A stretch of 8,382 nt of DNA, from contig CAVVIO010000028.1 of NCBI GenBank assembly GCA_963748095.1, forward strand, positions 1 through 8,382, written 5' to 3'. The stretch comes from CAVVIO01 sp963748095. GTDB lineage: Bacteria > Bacteroidota > Bacteroidia > Bacteroidales > UBA10428. A program made the translations under genes and the position numbers. Within the stretch, counting starts at the first letter, position 1. Each line of letters begins with the position of its first letter. Below, in pieces: positions 1 to 5,842 of this stretch. The notes under the pieces are model-generated. The model worked only from the letters and a program-made list of their open reading frames with translations. It did not search any database and was not told the origin of the DNA.

Positions 1-314
1 ATCAGTTACTGAAGAAAAAAAATACACCGATCACAATTATGCTGGCCTTGGAAGTAGAAAAGGATGAATTGGTGAAAAGGTTGCTAAACCGGGGAAAACT
101 TTCCGGCCGGGCAGACGATCAGGATATATCCATTGTTGAAAACAGGATAAAAGTATATAATAACGAAACTTCTCCGGTAATTGATTTTTATAAATCAAAA
201 GGTAAGTTCTCTCCCATTCAGGGTATGGGCAGTATCGACGAAATATTCGAAAGACTGTGCAAAGTAATTGACAGTGTCCGACTGAATTTGTATTCAAAGC
301 ATTCAAAAAACTAA
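1..314 (+). CDS. adk: Adenylate kinase, C-terminal part (5' truncated by window edge)
   Basis: Adenylate kinase catalyses ATP + AMP to 2 ADP in the cytoplasm. Only the last ~103 codons are present. The frame is open from base 3 to the TAA at 312-314, and there is no reason to begin at the internal ATG at 39, because family-like sequence (QLLKKKNTPITI) continues upstream of it. Seen directly: the strand and helix beginning LALEVEKDELVKRLLNRG, the SGRADD motif whose Arg and Asp residues belong to the nucleotide-binding LID region in this family, ENRIKVYNNETSPVIDFY with the conserved Arg, and the terminal helix IDEIFERLCKVID. The N-terminal P-loop lies outside the window. obgE follows after 30 bases in the same direction, an arrangement I know as common in Bacteroidota. 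Identification is firm; the truncation is purely positional. Confidence 0.93.
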   Translation, partial: QLLKKKNTPITIMLALEVEKDELVKRLLNRGKLSGRADDQDISIVENRIKVYNNETSPVIDFYKSKGKFSPIQGMGSIDEIFERLCKVIDSVRLNLYSKHSKN

Positions 315-344
315 AATCACCTGTTAAGAGCAGGAAATAACCCA

Positions 345-1334
345 ATGGCCGATTCCAGTTTTGTAGATTATATCCGTATATTTTGTCGGTCGGGGAAAGG
401 AGGCGCCGGTTCAACTCACCTCCTTCGCAGCCGGTTAACTCCCAAAGGTGGTCCTGACGGAGGAGACGGTGGCAGGGGCGGTCATGTAATACTGAAAGGG
501 AGTAGTCAGTTATGGACATTGCTTCATCTGCGCTATAGGAAACACATCTTTGCCGGTCATGGTGTAAATGGTTCCCGGTCGATGAAAACCGGGGCCGACG
601 GTGAGGATGTTATCATTGAGGTACCTCTGGGTACCATTGCACGTGATGTTGAAACCGGCGAAGCGCTGTTTGAGATTACCCGGCAGGACGAAACAAAAAT
701 ATTGGTTTCAGGGGGTAGAGGAGGATTGGGAAATACGCATTTTAAATCGCCCACAAACCAGACCCCCCGGTATGCACAGCCAGGGGAAGATGCTGTTGAA
801 GGCTGGTATGTACTTGAACTTAAGATACTGGCAGATGTTGGGCTGGTAGGTTTTCCGAATGCAGGTAAGTCGACTTTGCTTTCAGTAGTTTCAGCAGCCA
901 GGCCAAAGATCGCCGATTACGCTTTTACCACACTGGTCCCAAACCTTGGAATTGTTGCCTACCGAGATGATAAGTCGTTTGTAATGGCTGATATACCTGG
1001 AATAATCGAAGGAGCCAGCGAAGGAAAGGGGCTGGGATTACGGTTTCTGCGGCATATCGAAAGAAATTCGTTGCTTTTATTTATTATTCCAGCCGACAGC
1101 AATGATATTCATTCGGAATACAAAATATTATTGAACGAATTAAAAAAATACAATCCGGAATTGCTCGATAAAAAAAGAGTGTTGGCAATTTCAAAGGCAG
1201 ATCTGCTTGACGATGAACTCATGAAAGAAATGGAGAAAGATCTCCCTGCTGTGCCTTACGTTTTTATATCTGCTGTTGCCGGTTTTCATATTCCCCAGTT
1301 GAAAGACCTGCTTTGGAAATATTTAAATTCGTAA
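345..1334 (+). CDS. obgE: GTPase ObgE/CgtA, 50S ribosome assembly factor
   Basis: Obg-family GTPases bind the large ribosomal subunit precursor and couple its maturation to GTP and stress state. At 329 residues the protein has the usual Obg N-domain plus G-domain length, without a long C-terminal extension. The glycine-rich Obg fold covers residues ~3-160 (GKGGAG at 17-22, GGPDGGDGGRGG at 35-46, GGRGGLGN at 123-130). The G-domain shows G1 GFPNAGKST at 169-177, the switch region with TT at 195-196, G3 DIPG at 216-219, a G4 reading SKAD at 283-286 instead of the textbook NKxD, and G5 SAVAG at 309-313. The ATG at 345 is supported by the conserved start FVDYIRIFCRSGKGG and by AGGAA at 332-336, 8 bases upstream. 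It is probably co-transcribed with adk, 30 bases upstream, and with the PAP2 gene, 6 bases downstream. Confidence 0.97.
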   Translation: MADSSFVDYIRIFCRSGKGGAGSTHLLRSRLTPKGGPDGGDGGRGGHVILKGSSQLWTLLHLRYRKHIFAGHGVNGSRSMKTGADGEDVIIEVPLGTIARDVETGEALFEITRQDETKILVSGGRGGLGNTHFKSPTNQTPRYAQPGEDAVEGWYVLELKILADVGLVGFPNAGKSTLLSVVSAARPKIADYAFTTLVPNLGIVAYRDDKSFVMADIPGIIEGASEGKGLGLRFLRHIERNSLLLFIIPADSNDIHSEYKILLNELKKYNPELLDKKRVLAISKADLLDDELMKEMEKDLPAVPYVFISAVAGFHIPQLKDLLWKYLNS

Positions 1335-1340
1335 TGGATT

Positions 1341-1925
1341 ATGTTGGAATGGCTCATACATATTGACACCCGGCTTTTTTTGTTTCTCAATGGTTTGCAT
1401 TCCCCGTTCTGGGATAATGTGATGTGGTGGATAAGCGGGAAAAAAGAATGGATTCCGCTTTACCTGATCTTACTGGCTGTAATGATCTTCCGGTTTCGGA
1501 GGAGAACCCTGGTCATACTGATATTTGTTGCCCTGGCTATTACCCTGAGTGATCAGCTTGCTGTAAGACTTTTTAAGGATGTGTTTCAACGACTGCGACC
1601 CTGCCACAATCCTGAAATACAGAACATGGTACATATTCTGCATGATCATTGTGGCGGATTATACGGGTTTGTCTCCAATCATGCTGCCAATACATTTAGC
1701 CTTGCTGCTTTTCTCTCCCCTCTTTTCAGGAACCGGAAATTTTCATGGTTTATTTTCACCTGGGCAGCAATAGTATCCTACAGCCGGATATACCTGGGGG
1801 TTCATTATCCCGGAGATATTCTGGGTGGAGCTTTATTTGGTATATTAGTTGGCTGGTTGGTTTACAAACTATATAATCTGACTAATAATAAACTTGTGCA
1901 AGTTAAACCGGAATGGTTTAAATAA
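1341..1925 (+). CDS. PAP2-family membrane phosphatase (lipid phosphate/undecaprenyl-pyrophosphate type)
   Basis: This is an integral membrane acid phosphatase of the PAP2 superfamily, 194 residues. All three active-site blocks are visible. C1 is K79-x6-R86-P87. C2 is S112-N113-H114 in VSNHAAN, with Asn where many members have Gly. C3 is S148-R149-x3-G153-x-H155-x3-D159. H114 and H155 are the expected proton donor and nucleophile. Hydrophobic segments lie around residues 38-50, 57-75, 117-128, 135-147 and 160-176, with a charged Lys/Arg-rich C-terminus. Family knowledge suggests dephosphorylation of undecaprenyl pyrophosphate, phosphatidylglycerophosphate or lipid A; the sequence alone does not decide between them. 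The Cys pair 88/104 between C1 and C2 is notable. It starts 6 bases after the obgE stop with no Shine-Dalgarno site, so it is probably operonic and translated after obgE. Confidence 0.9.
   Translation: MLEWLIHIDTRLFLFLNGLHSPFWDNVMWWISGKKEWIPLYLILLAVMIFRFRRRTLVILIFVALAITLSDQLAVRLFKDVFQRLRPCHNPEIQNMVHILHDHCGGLYGFVSNHAANTFSLAAFLSPLFRNRKFSWFIFTWAAIVSYSRIYLGVHYPGDILGGALFGILVGWLVYKLYNLTNNKLVQVKPEWFK
1903..1921. terminator. Weak 7-bp palindrome at the convergent PAP2/pepT ends
   Basis: TTAAACC (1903-1909) and GGTTTAA (1915-1921) form a perfect inverted repeat with a 5-base loop, overlapping the last codons of the PAP2 gene and lying 25 bases past the pepT stop. The stem is AT-rich and neither strand has a clean U-tract after it. 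It is only a weak candidate for ending the two converging transcripts. No better hairpin is visible in the 20 bases between the genes. Confidence 0.22.
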
Positions 1926-1945
1926 CAATCCTCATTAAAAATTCA

Positions 1946-3170
1946 TTATTTCGCATTCAGTTCGGCAATCTTTACAATTACATCCACGGCTTTCTCCATC
2001 GAACGGATGGGAACGAATTCGTAACGACTGTGAAAATTATGGCCACCTGCAAATATATTAGGACAAGGCAATCCCATGTATGATAATCTGGAACCATCAG
2101 TACCTCCGCGGATGGGAACAATATTGGGTTTAACACCTGCTGCCTTCATGGCTTTCATTGCAAGTTCAACAATATGGTAAACAGGTTCGATCTTTTCTCG
2201 CATGTTATAGTATTGATCAACCATGGTGATTTTTACAGTTCTGGCGCCATATTTTATATTTAAATGATCCACAATTTTGATCATCAGGTCTTTTTTCTTT
2301 TCAAATTCTTCCCTGTTATGATCGCGGATAATATAATTGATAGTTGTTGAATCCACATTGCCATTAAAGTCGGTGAGATGATAAAATCCCTCATAGTTTT
2401 CTGTGTGGGAAGGTGTTTGGTGAGCAGGCAACATATTGTTGAGTTCCATAGCAATAAGCATGGAATTTTTCATCTTATCCTTGGCAGTTCCCGGGTGTAC
2501 ATTCATTCCCTGGATACTTATTCTGGCGCGTGCCGCATTAAAATTCTCAAATTCGAGCTCTCCTACAGGCCCACCATCGAGTGTATATGCAAAATTAGCA
2601 CCGAATTTCTCCACATCGAATTTGTCTGCTCCACGGCCAATTTCTTCATCGGGAGTAAAACCTATTTTTATTACTCCATGCTTGATCTCCGGATGTTTCA
2701 AAAGATACTCCACGGCGGTCATGATTTCAGCTACTCCTGCTTTATCATCAGCTCCCAAGCAAAGTGGAGCCGTCTGTTGTAATAATTTTCTGCCCGATAT
2801 AGTTATTCAGAAACGGAAAATCCCTTGATGATAAAACAATATTTTTCTTTTTATCGAGTACCAGATTATTTCCAATATATTCGGTTATTTGGGGATTTAC
2901 ATTTGCTCCTGATAAATCAGGTGAAGTATCAACATGGGCAATAAAACCAATAATCGGTACTGTTTTATCAGTATTCGCCGGTAAAGTGGCCATCAGATAA
3001 CCGTTTTCATCGAGGACAACATCTTCCAGTCCTATTTCTTTTAACTCGGTGGCCAGCAGTCGTAACAATTCCAGTTGTTTTTCCGTGCTGGGCATTGTAC
3101 TGTAACTTTCATCCGATTGGGTATCAATTTTAACATACCTGAGAAACCGTTCTACTAAATTTTCCATCAT
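1946..3170 (-). pseudogene. pepT: Peptidase T (tripeptide aminopeptidase), frameshifted
   Basis: PepT is a cytoplasmic di-zinc M20 aminopeptidase releasing N-terminal residues from tripeptides. The gene is intact apart from one extra base. The N-terminal frame (from ATG at 3170) gives 140 residues and ends ...TTDGSTLLGS with a TGA at 2748-2750. The next frame resumes at about 2758 as LGADDKAG and runs 270 residues to the TAA at 1946-1948. Joined, they give ~409 residues, the usual PepT length. Family ligands seen: H79 and D81 in AHVDTSPD, the bridging Asp in GADDKAG exactly at the break, the EE pair in TPDEEIG, Asp in YTLDGG, and the final His in GGHNFHSRYEF. Also diagnostic are HPGTAKDKMKNS and RGGTDGSRLSYMGLPCPN. 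AGGA lies just upstream of the start. The shift is +1 (one base too many in CTTGGG; genomic strand CCC at 2754-2756). As written neither half can be active. A sequencing or assembly error, a recent mutation or, less likely, recoding could explain it. Confidence 0.9.
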
Positions 3171-3193
3171 TTATCCTGCTTTTTTTAAAAGGC

Positions 3194-3201
3194 CAAAAAT
3201 A
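3194..3201 (-). promoter_or_regulatory. Candidate pepT promoter, -7 box TATTTTTG
   Basis: Read on the minus strand, positions 3201 to 3194 spell TATTTTTG, an exact match to the Bacteroidota housekeeping -7 consensus TAnnTTTG. It lies 24 bases before the pepT start, which would give a short leader. The expected -33 TTTG is not clear; only TTTA is found at roughly suitable distance. It is a motif match only. Confidence 0.42.
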
Positions 3202-3326
3202 CGAATTTTTTATGTACGATCTTTTAAATTGCCAATACTTAAGATACGTTGATATAAACACCTGAAAGATTTTGATATAAGATTGTTTTTCTGAAGTTGT
3301 CTGAAAGGCATTAATTCAATATAATG

Positions 3327-3443
3327 TTGTCATGAGGGTGTCCAAAAAGTAAGAATCTCTTATAAGGTTGTCATGCTGAACCTGCCTGTTGCAGACAGGT
3401 TCAGAATGACAAAACAGGAACTTTTTGGACAGCCTTATGACAA
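3327..3443. repeat. Nested inverted repeat, MITE/REP-like element
   Basis: The outer arms 3327-3350 and 3420-3443 are 24 bases each and complementary at 22 positions (mismatches at 3334 and 3338). The innermost 12 bases, TGTCCAAAAAGT and ACTTTTTGGACA, pair perfectly. Inside is a second palindrome, 3368-3384 with 3396-3412, paired at 16 of 17 positions (G3375 against A3405) around an 11-base loop; it reads TTGTCATGCTGAACCTG on the left arm. Both left arms begin TTGTCATG and both right arms end ATGACAA, so the two layers share their outer motif. No transposase gene and no clear target duplication are seen. Sequences like GTCATGCTGAACCTG are, from general knowledge, a recurrent intergenic palindrome in Bacteroidota genomes. 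The AGGGTGTCCAAAAAGT arm resembles an insertion-sequence terminal repeat. The structure is certain; its origin is inferred. Confidence 0.75.
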
Positions 3444-3490
3444 AAAAGTAGCTTTTCAGGCATCCTCACCGGAATTACTTCAGAGCTTCT

Positions 3491-3520
3491 TTTCCGGATA
3501 AAAGGAAAATGATAAATTTA
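3491..3520 (+). promoter_or_regulatory. Weak candidate lplA promoter
   Basis: TAAATTTA at 3513-3520 matches seven of eight positions of the Bacteroidota -7 consensus TAnnTTTG, and TTTC at 3491-3494 lies 18 bases upstream as an imperfect -33 TTTG. The predicted leader would be about 15 bases and lies downstream of the inverted repeat, so the repeat would not be transcribed with lplA from this promoter. Confidence 0.28.
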
Positions 3521-3542
3521 CCTGTTTAAATACGACGATCGA

Positions 3543-4523
3543 ATGTATTGTATAATTAGTGATACCACTGATCCCTTTTTTAACCTGGCTACCGAAGAAT
3601 ATCTGATGAAAAACTCGGGCGAGGATATTTTTATGCTGTGGCAGAGTGAATCGTGTGTAGTGGTTGGAAAACACCAGAATACCTATTCGGAAATAAATTA
3701 TCCCTATATTCAGGAACATAACATAAAAGTTGCCCGGCGTTTATCGGGAGGTGGCACAGTATTTCACGACCGGGGAAACCTGAACTTCACTTTTATCAGA
3801 AATGGAGAGCCGGGAAAACTTGTTGACTTTAAAAGATTTGTCTCTCCTGTAATCGAGATGCTGCAACAATTAAATATTCATGCGCTAATAGGTGGGAAAA
3901 ATGATATCCTGGTAGACAGCAAAAAAATATCAGGAAATGCAGAGCACGTATATAAGAACCGTGTTCTGCATCACGGAACATTACTTTTCTCATCAGATTT
4001 AAAAAATCTGGGTAATGCCATCCGGGTTAAACCTGGTCGCTATTTCGATAAGGCAGTACAATCGAATAGGAGCAACGTAATGAATATTTCGGAAAATCTT
4101 TCTGCTGTTTTTAACATTTCCGTTTTTAAAGAAAAACTGAATGCATTTATTCTCGATAAATATAATGATGCTGTCAGCTACAAATTGAACCATCAGGATC
4201 GGGAAGAAATAAACAAATTAGCACGTGAAAAATATGCTACCTGGGAATGGATATATGGTTATTCACCCGATTATTATTTACAGGACACACTTGAAATCCG
4301 CGATGGAAACCTGTCTTTCAGACTGTTTGTTTCCAGGGGCAAAATAACCGGATGCGAATTAACCGGGAATGTTTTATCTGTTGAAGAAAGGAAAATGTTA
4401 TCGGAAAAACTAACAGGATTGTATCATAAAGAAGATGATCTTAAACAAGTTTTGAATTCACTGGCAGACAGTATATCACTATCTGCTGGTGAGATTTCTG
4501 CTTTCCTTTCTGTGTTGTTCTGA
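3543..4523 (+). CDS. lplA: Lipoate-protein ligase A
   Basis: LplA activates lipoate with ATP to lipoyl-AMP and transfers it to the lysine of lipoyl domains (2-oxoacid dehydrogenase E2 subunits, GcvH) in the cytoplasm. The protein has 326 residues, the family's usual length with both domains. The catalytic domain shows FNLATEEYL at 13-21, the Arg-rich lipoate/adenylate loop RRLSGGGTVFHDRGNLNFTF at 65-84, GGKNDILV at 117-124, the catalytic Lys in KKISGNA at 127-133, and HHGTLL at 143-148. The C-terminal accessory domain covers roughly 220-326 (TWEWIYGYSPDYY followed by the β-strand region), as in E. coli LplA and unlike the short LipM/LplJ-only forms. The ATG at 3543 leads straight into the conserved MYCIISDTTDPFFN; no Shine-Dalgarno site precedes it. 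It stands alone, divergent from pepT and convergent with the next gene. The host can presumably salvage lipoate; no lipA or lipB is in view. Confidence 0.95.
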   Translation: MYCIISDTTDPFFNLATEEYLMKNSGEDIFMLWQSESCVVVGKHQNTYSEINYPYIQEHNIKVARRLSGGGTVFHDRGNLNFTFIRNGEPGKLVDFKRFVSPVIEMLQQLNIHALIGGKNDILVDSKKISGNAEHVYKNRVLHHGTLLFSSDLKNLGNAIRVKPGRYFDKAVQSNRSNVMNISENLSAVFNISVFKEKLNAFILDKYNDAVSYKLNHQDREEINKLAREKYATWEWIYGYSPDYYLQDTLEIRDGNLSFRLFVSRGKITGCELTGNVLSVEERKMLSEKLTGLYHKEDDLKQVLNSLADSISLSAGEISAFLSVLF

Positions 4524-4524
4524 T

Positions 4525-4560
4525 AAAAAAAGCGCTCTGGTTGGAACGCTTTGTTCATTT
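4525..4560. terminator. Bidirectional Rho-independent terminator
   Basis: AAAGCG at 4529-4534 pairs with CGCTTT at 4547-4552. The stem continues through T4536-A4545, C4537-G4544 and a T-G wobble to a GGTT loop at 4539-4542, with one C/A mismatch. On the minus strand the stem runs into seven T residues (complement of 4525-4531), a strong terminator for the gene ending at 4567. On the plus strand it is followed by TTTGTTCATTTTATTT, which would end lplA six bases beyond its stop codon. Confidence 0.75.
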
Positions 4561-4566
4561 TATTTA

Positions 4567-5169
4567 TTAAAACACCGTTTTCCCTTTAACAGGTGTTTTG
4601 TCTTTATCGGAAACCTGTGTAGTATCTTCAAGAGGTTCCGGTCCGTATACCACTCCCTCGATGAAATATCCCGGGTATTCGCCATAGCCGCCTGTTATTT
4701 CTTTGTGTGTCACCAATATGATCGTACCTTTCATGTTAGCAGCTTTTTTCTGTAAGCGGATAGTGGCGCTCTTCTTAGCAGCTTTCGGGCTTCGCGAACT
4801 GGGTGCAGATGCCGCTGAAACATCACCCCGTTTATACATTTCGGCTATATCTTTTTTGTCATCTGTAAGCCATACTGCTTCCCACTGGTAATCCTGAATC
4901 ATTTGTACTACCGGCTTGTTGAATTCTTCAATCCTGCCATTTTTGTAGATGATTTTTTGCACCTGCTTTCTTTCAATGGTGTAAACCTCTGGTTCACCAG
5001 GGTATATAAAACTTATATAATTGGCAGTTATCTTGGTTACATTAACGGGTAATTCCTTGCCTCCCAGTTTGAAAATAGTGTCCATTGGTGCCGTATCTTT
5101 TTCGTTTGTCTGACTGTTTCCCCATAGAAATGTAAATGTCAGCAACATCAACAATACAATTTTTTTCAT
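4567..5169 (-). CDS. Exported protein of unknown function with a RcsF/YbjQ-like C-terminal segment
   Basis: I do not recognise a named family for this 200-residue protein. The frame is open to an ATG at 5214, but the ATG at 5169 is preferred because it starts a typical signal peptide, MKKIVLLMLLTFTFLWGNSQ, with cleavage near residue 20 and no lipobox Cys. Residues ~30-90 (DTIFKLGGKELPVNVTKITA, then YTIERKQVQKIIYKNGRIE) have the look of a small β-rich domain recurrent in Bacteroidota exported proteins. A Ser/Ala/Pro/Lys-rich linker spans 117-133. Residues 134-176 (ATIRLQKKAANMKGTIILVT, then GGYGEYPGYFIEGVVYG) recall the α/β 'A-x3-G-A/T-x-x-I' pattern of RcsF/YbjQ/DUF4156-type domains; this is my pattern judgement, not a demonstrated match. 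The tail is polar. It is transcribed towards lplA with a shared terminator and is likely periplasmic or outer-membrane associated. Confidence 0.8.
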   Translation of the reverse strand: MKKIVLLMLLTFTFLWGNSQTNEKDTAPMDTIFKLGGKELPVNVTKITANYISFIYPGEPEVYTIERKQVQKIIYKNGRIEEFNKPVVQMIQDYQWEAVWLTDDKKDIAEMYKRGDVSAASAPSSRSPKAAKKSATIRLQKKAANMKGTIILVTHKEITGGYGEYPGYFIEGVVYGPEPLEDTTQVSDKDKTPVKGKTVF

Positions 5170-5216
5170 AACTCTTAAATTTTTCGAGTTTAAAATCAAC
5201 TCAGATATATTCACTA

Positions 5217-5238
5217 ACCAAAAAATATACCAAAAAAT
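5217..5238. repeat. Tandem 10-base direct repeat upstream of the exported-protein gene
   Basis: ACCAAAAAAT occurs at 5217-5226 and again at 5229-5238, a 12-base period, in the 143-base gap before the exported-protein gene (47 bases upstream of its start). On the coding strand each copy reads ATTTTTTGGT and contains TTTTG, similar to a -33 element. It could be a doubled promoter element, a regulator site, or chance in AT-rich DNA. Confidence 0.5.
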
Positions 5239-5312
5239 TAATAGTTTCAGGTTTGTGTGATATACGTTCGATTGTTTAACTAGTTTTAAAAATCCGATTT
5301 ATTTAACAATTT

Positions 5313-5654
5313 TTAATCTTTATTCCCGGTCGTCAAAAAATAGAATCCCAGGGCTGCTATTATAAATCGGTCTATTATATAATTATCAAATGATCCCTTA
5401 AAAGAAATGATTAAAAAATATACAGAGAGTACAAAAATAAACAAACCGGAAATAACAGTCAATCCTGGACTGTTAAGTAATCCGCCGATAATGATCAAAA
5501 CAGCAAATATCAGGTAGGCCAGTGAAAAATAAAATTCCGGTACTTTGTAATTAAATGTACGAACCGCGTGATAATGGATCGTTATAATAAATCCGGCAAG
5601 GGCCAGGCGCAACAACCAACCCGCAAGTGGTTTGCCTCTTTTGAATGGTCTCAT
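5313..5654 (-). CDS. Small four-helix membrane protein, unknown function
   Basis: This 113-residue protein has four evident hydrophobic segments: about 12-31, 40-60, 64-85 and 92-109. The N-terminus is strongly basic (MRPFKRGKPLAGWLLR), which by the positive-inside rule places it in the cytoplasm. There is a short charged tail, GNKD. A His pair (H27, H29) sits at the end of helix 1. No catalytic motif or family signature is recognised, so no function is proposed. The ATG at 5654 follows AATAAGAG, a usable weak ribosome site, four bases upstream. It lies 143 bases upstream of the exported-protein gene on the same strand; that gap has its own promoter-like features and no terminator, so co-transcription is possible but undecided. 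The coherent hydrophobic pattern over the whole frame and the absence of a competing gene support it being real. Confidence 0.72.
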   Translation of the reverse strand: MRPFKRGKPLAGWLLRLALAGFIITIHYHAVRTFNYKVPEFYFSLAYLIFAVLIIIGGLLNSPGLTVISGLFIFVLSVYFLIISFKGSFDNYIIDRFIIAALGFYFLTTGNKD

Positions 5655-5766
5655 GAACTCTTATTTCTGTAATTTCGGGTGCAAGTTATCGATTTTTATT
5701 CTCCTGTAAAAAAAATGAGGTTAAATTTGTCGGCAATAATTTTATGTTTTTTCTATTAAAAAACGG

Positions 5767-5818
5767 ATTGCATTTTATTTTTTACATTGCATTTTTCAGC
5801 AGGAAAATAACTATTTTG
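5767..5818 (+). promoter_or_regulatory. Candidate plsC promoter with a direct repeat
   Basis: ATTGCATTTT is repeated at 5767-5776 and 5786-5795 (19-base period). The second copy supplies a TTG at 5788-5790, 21 bases before TATTTTG at 5812-5818, which is one base shorter than the Bacteroidota TAnnTTTG box. This could be the plsC operon promoter with a leader of about 20 bases. The repeat may be a regulator site. It is motif evidence only. Confidence 0.32.
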
Positions 5819-5842
5819 ACCGCATGTATCTAGTCATATAAA

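Larger units (their letters stand above)
3171..3542. other. Divergent intergenic region between pepT and lplA
   Basis: About 370 bases separate the start codons of two divergent genes, and no convincing reading frame is present. The pepT-proximal part is AT-rich and carries a candidate pepT promoter. A 9-base direct repeat, TTGATATAA, occurs at 3249-3257 and 3272-3280. The nested inverted-repeat element occupies 3327-3443. The lplA-proximal part holds a weak candidate promoter near 3491-3520. Neither palindrome is placed to end an adjacent gene. Confidence 0.7.

Noticed and set aside
37..519. Minus-strand open frame of 160 codons across adk and obgE
   Set aside because: It runs antisense through two firmly identified genes, and its translation shows no family features and an irregular composition.
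1946..2758. The C-terminal pepT frame as an independent gene starting at TTG 2758
   Set aside because: It begins in the middle of the GADDKAG motif and lacks the H-x-D ligand region and any ribosome site. It is the rear half of one broken gene.
2378..2828. Two plus-strand open frames inside pepT
   Set aside because: Both lie antisense to conserved PepT sequence that carries the catalytic motifs; they are shadows.
3368..3412. Inner hairpin as a Rho-independent terminator
   Set aside because: It lies between two divergent starts and has no U-tract on either strand.
3327..3443. CRISPR array or complete insertion sequence
   Set aside because: There are no regularly spaced direct repeats with spacers, and only 69 bases lie between the outer arms, with no transposase frame.
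4489..4891. Plus-strand frames overlapping the end of lplA and the exported-protein gene
   Set aside because: One starts inside lplA and crosses the terminator; the other is antisense to the exported-protein gene. Neither has recognisable features.
5170..5214. Upstream ATG at 5214 as the start of the exported protein
   Set aside because: It would place 15 polar residues before a canonical MKK-type signal peptide; the ATG at 5169 is the more sensible start.
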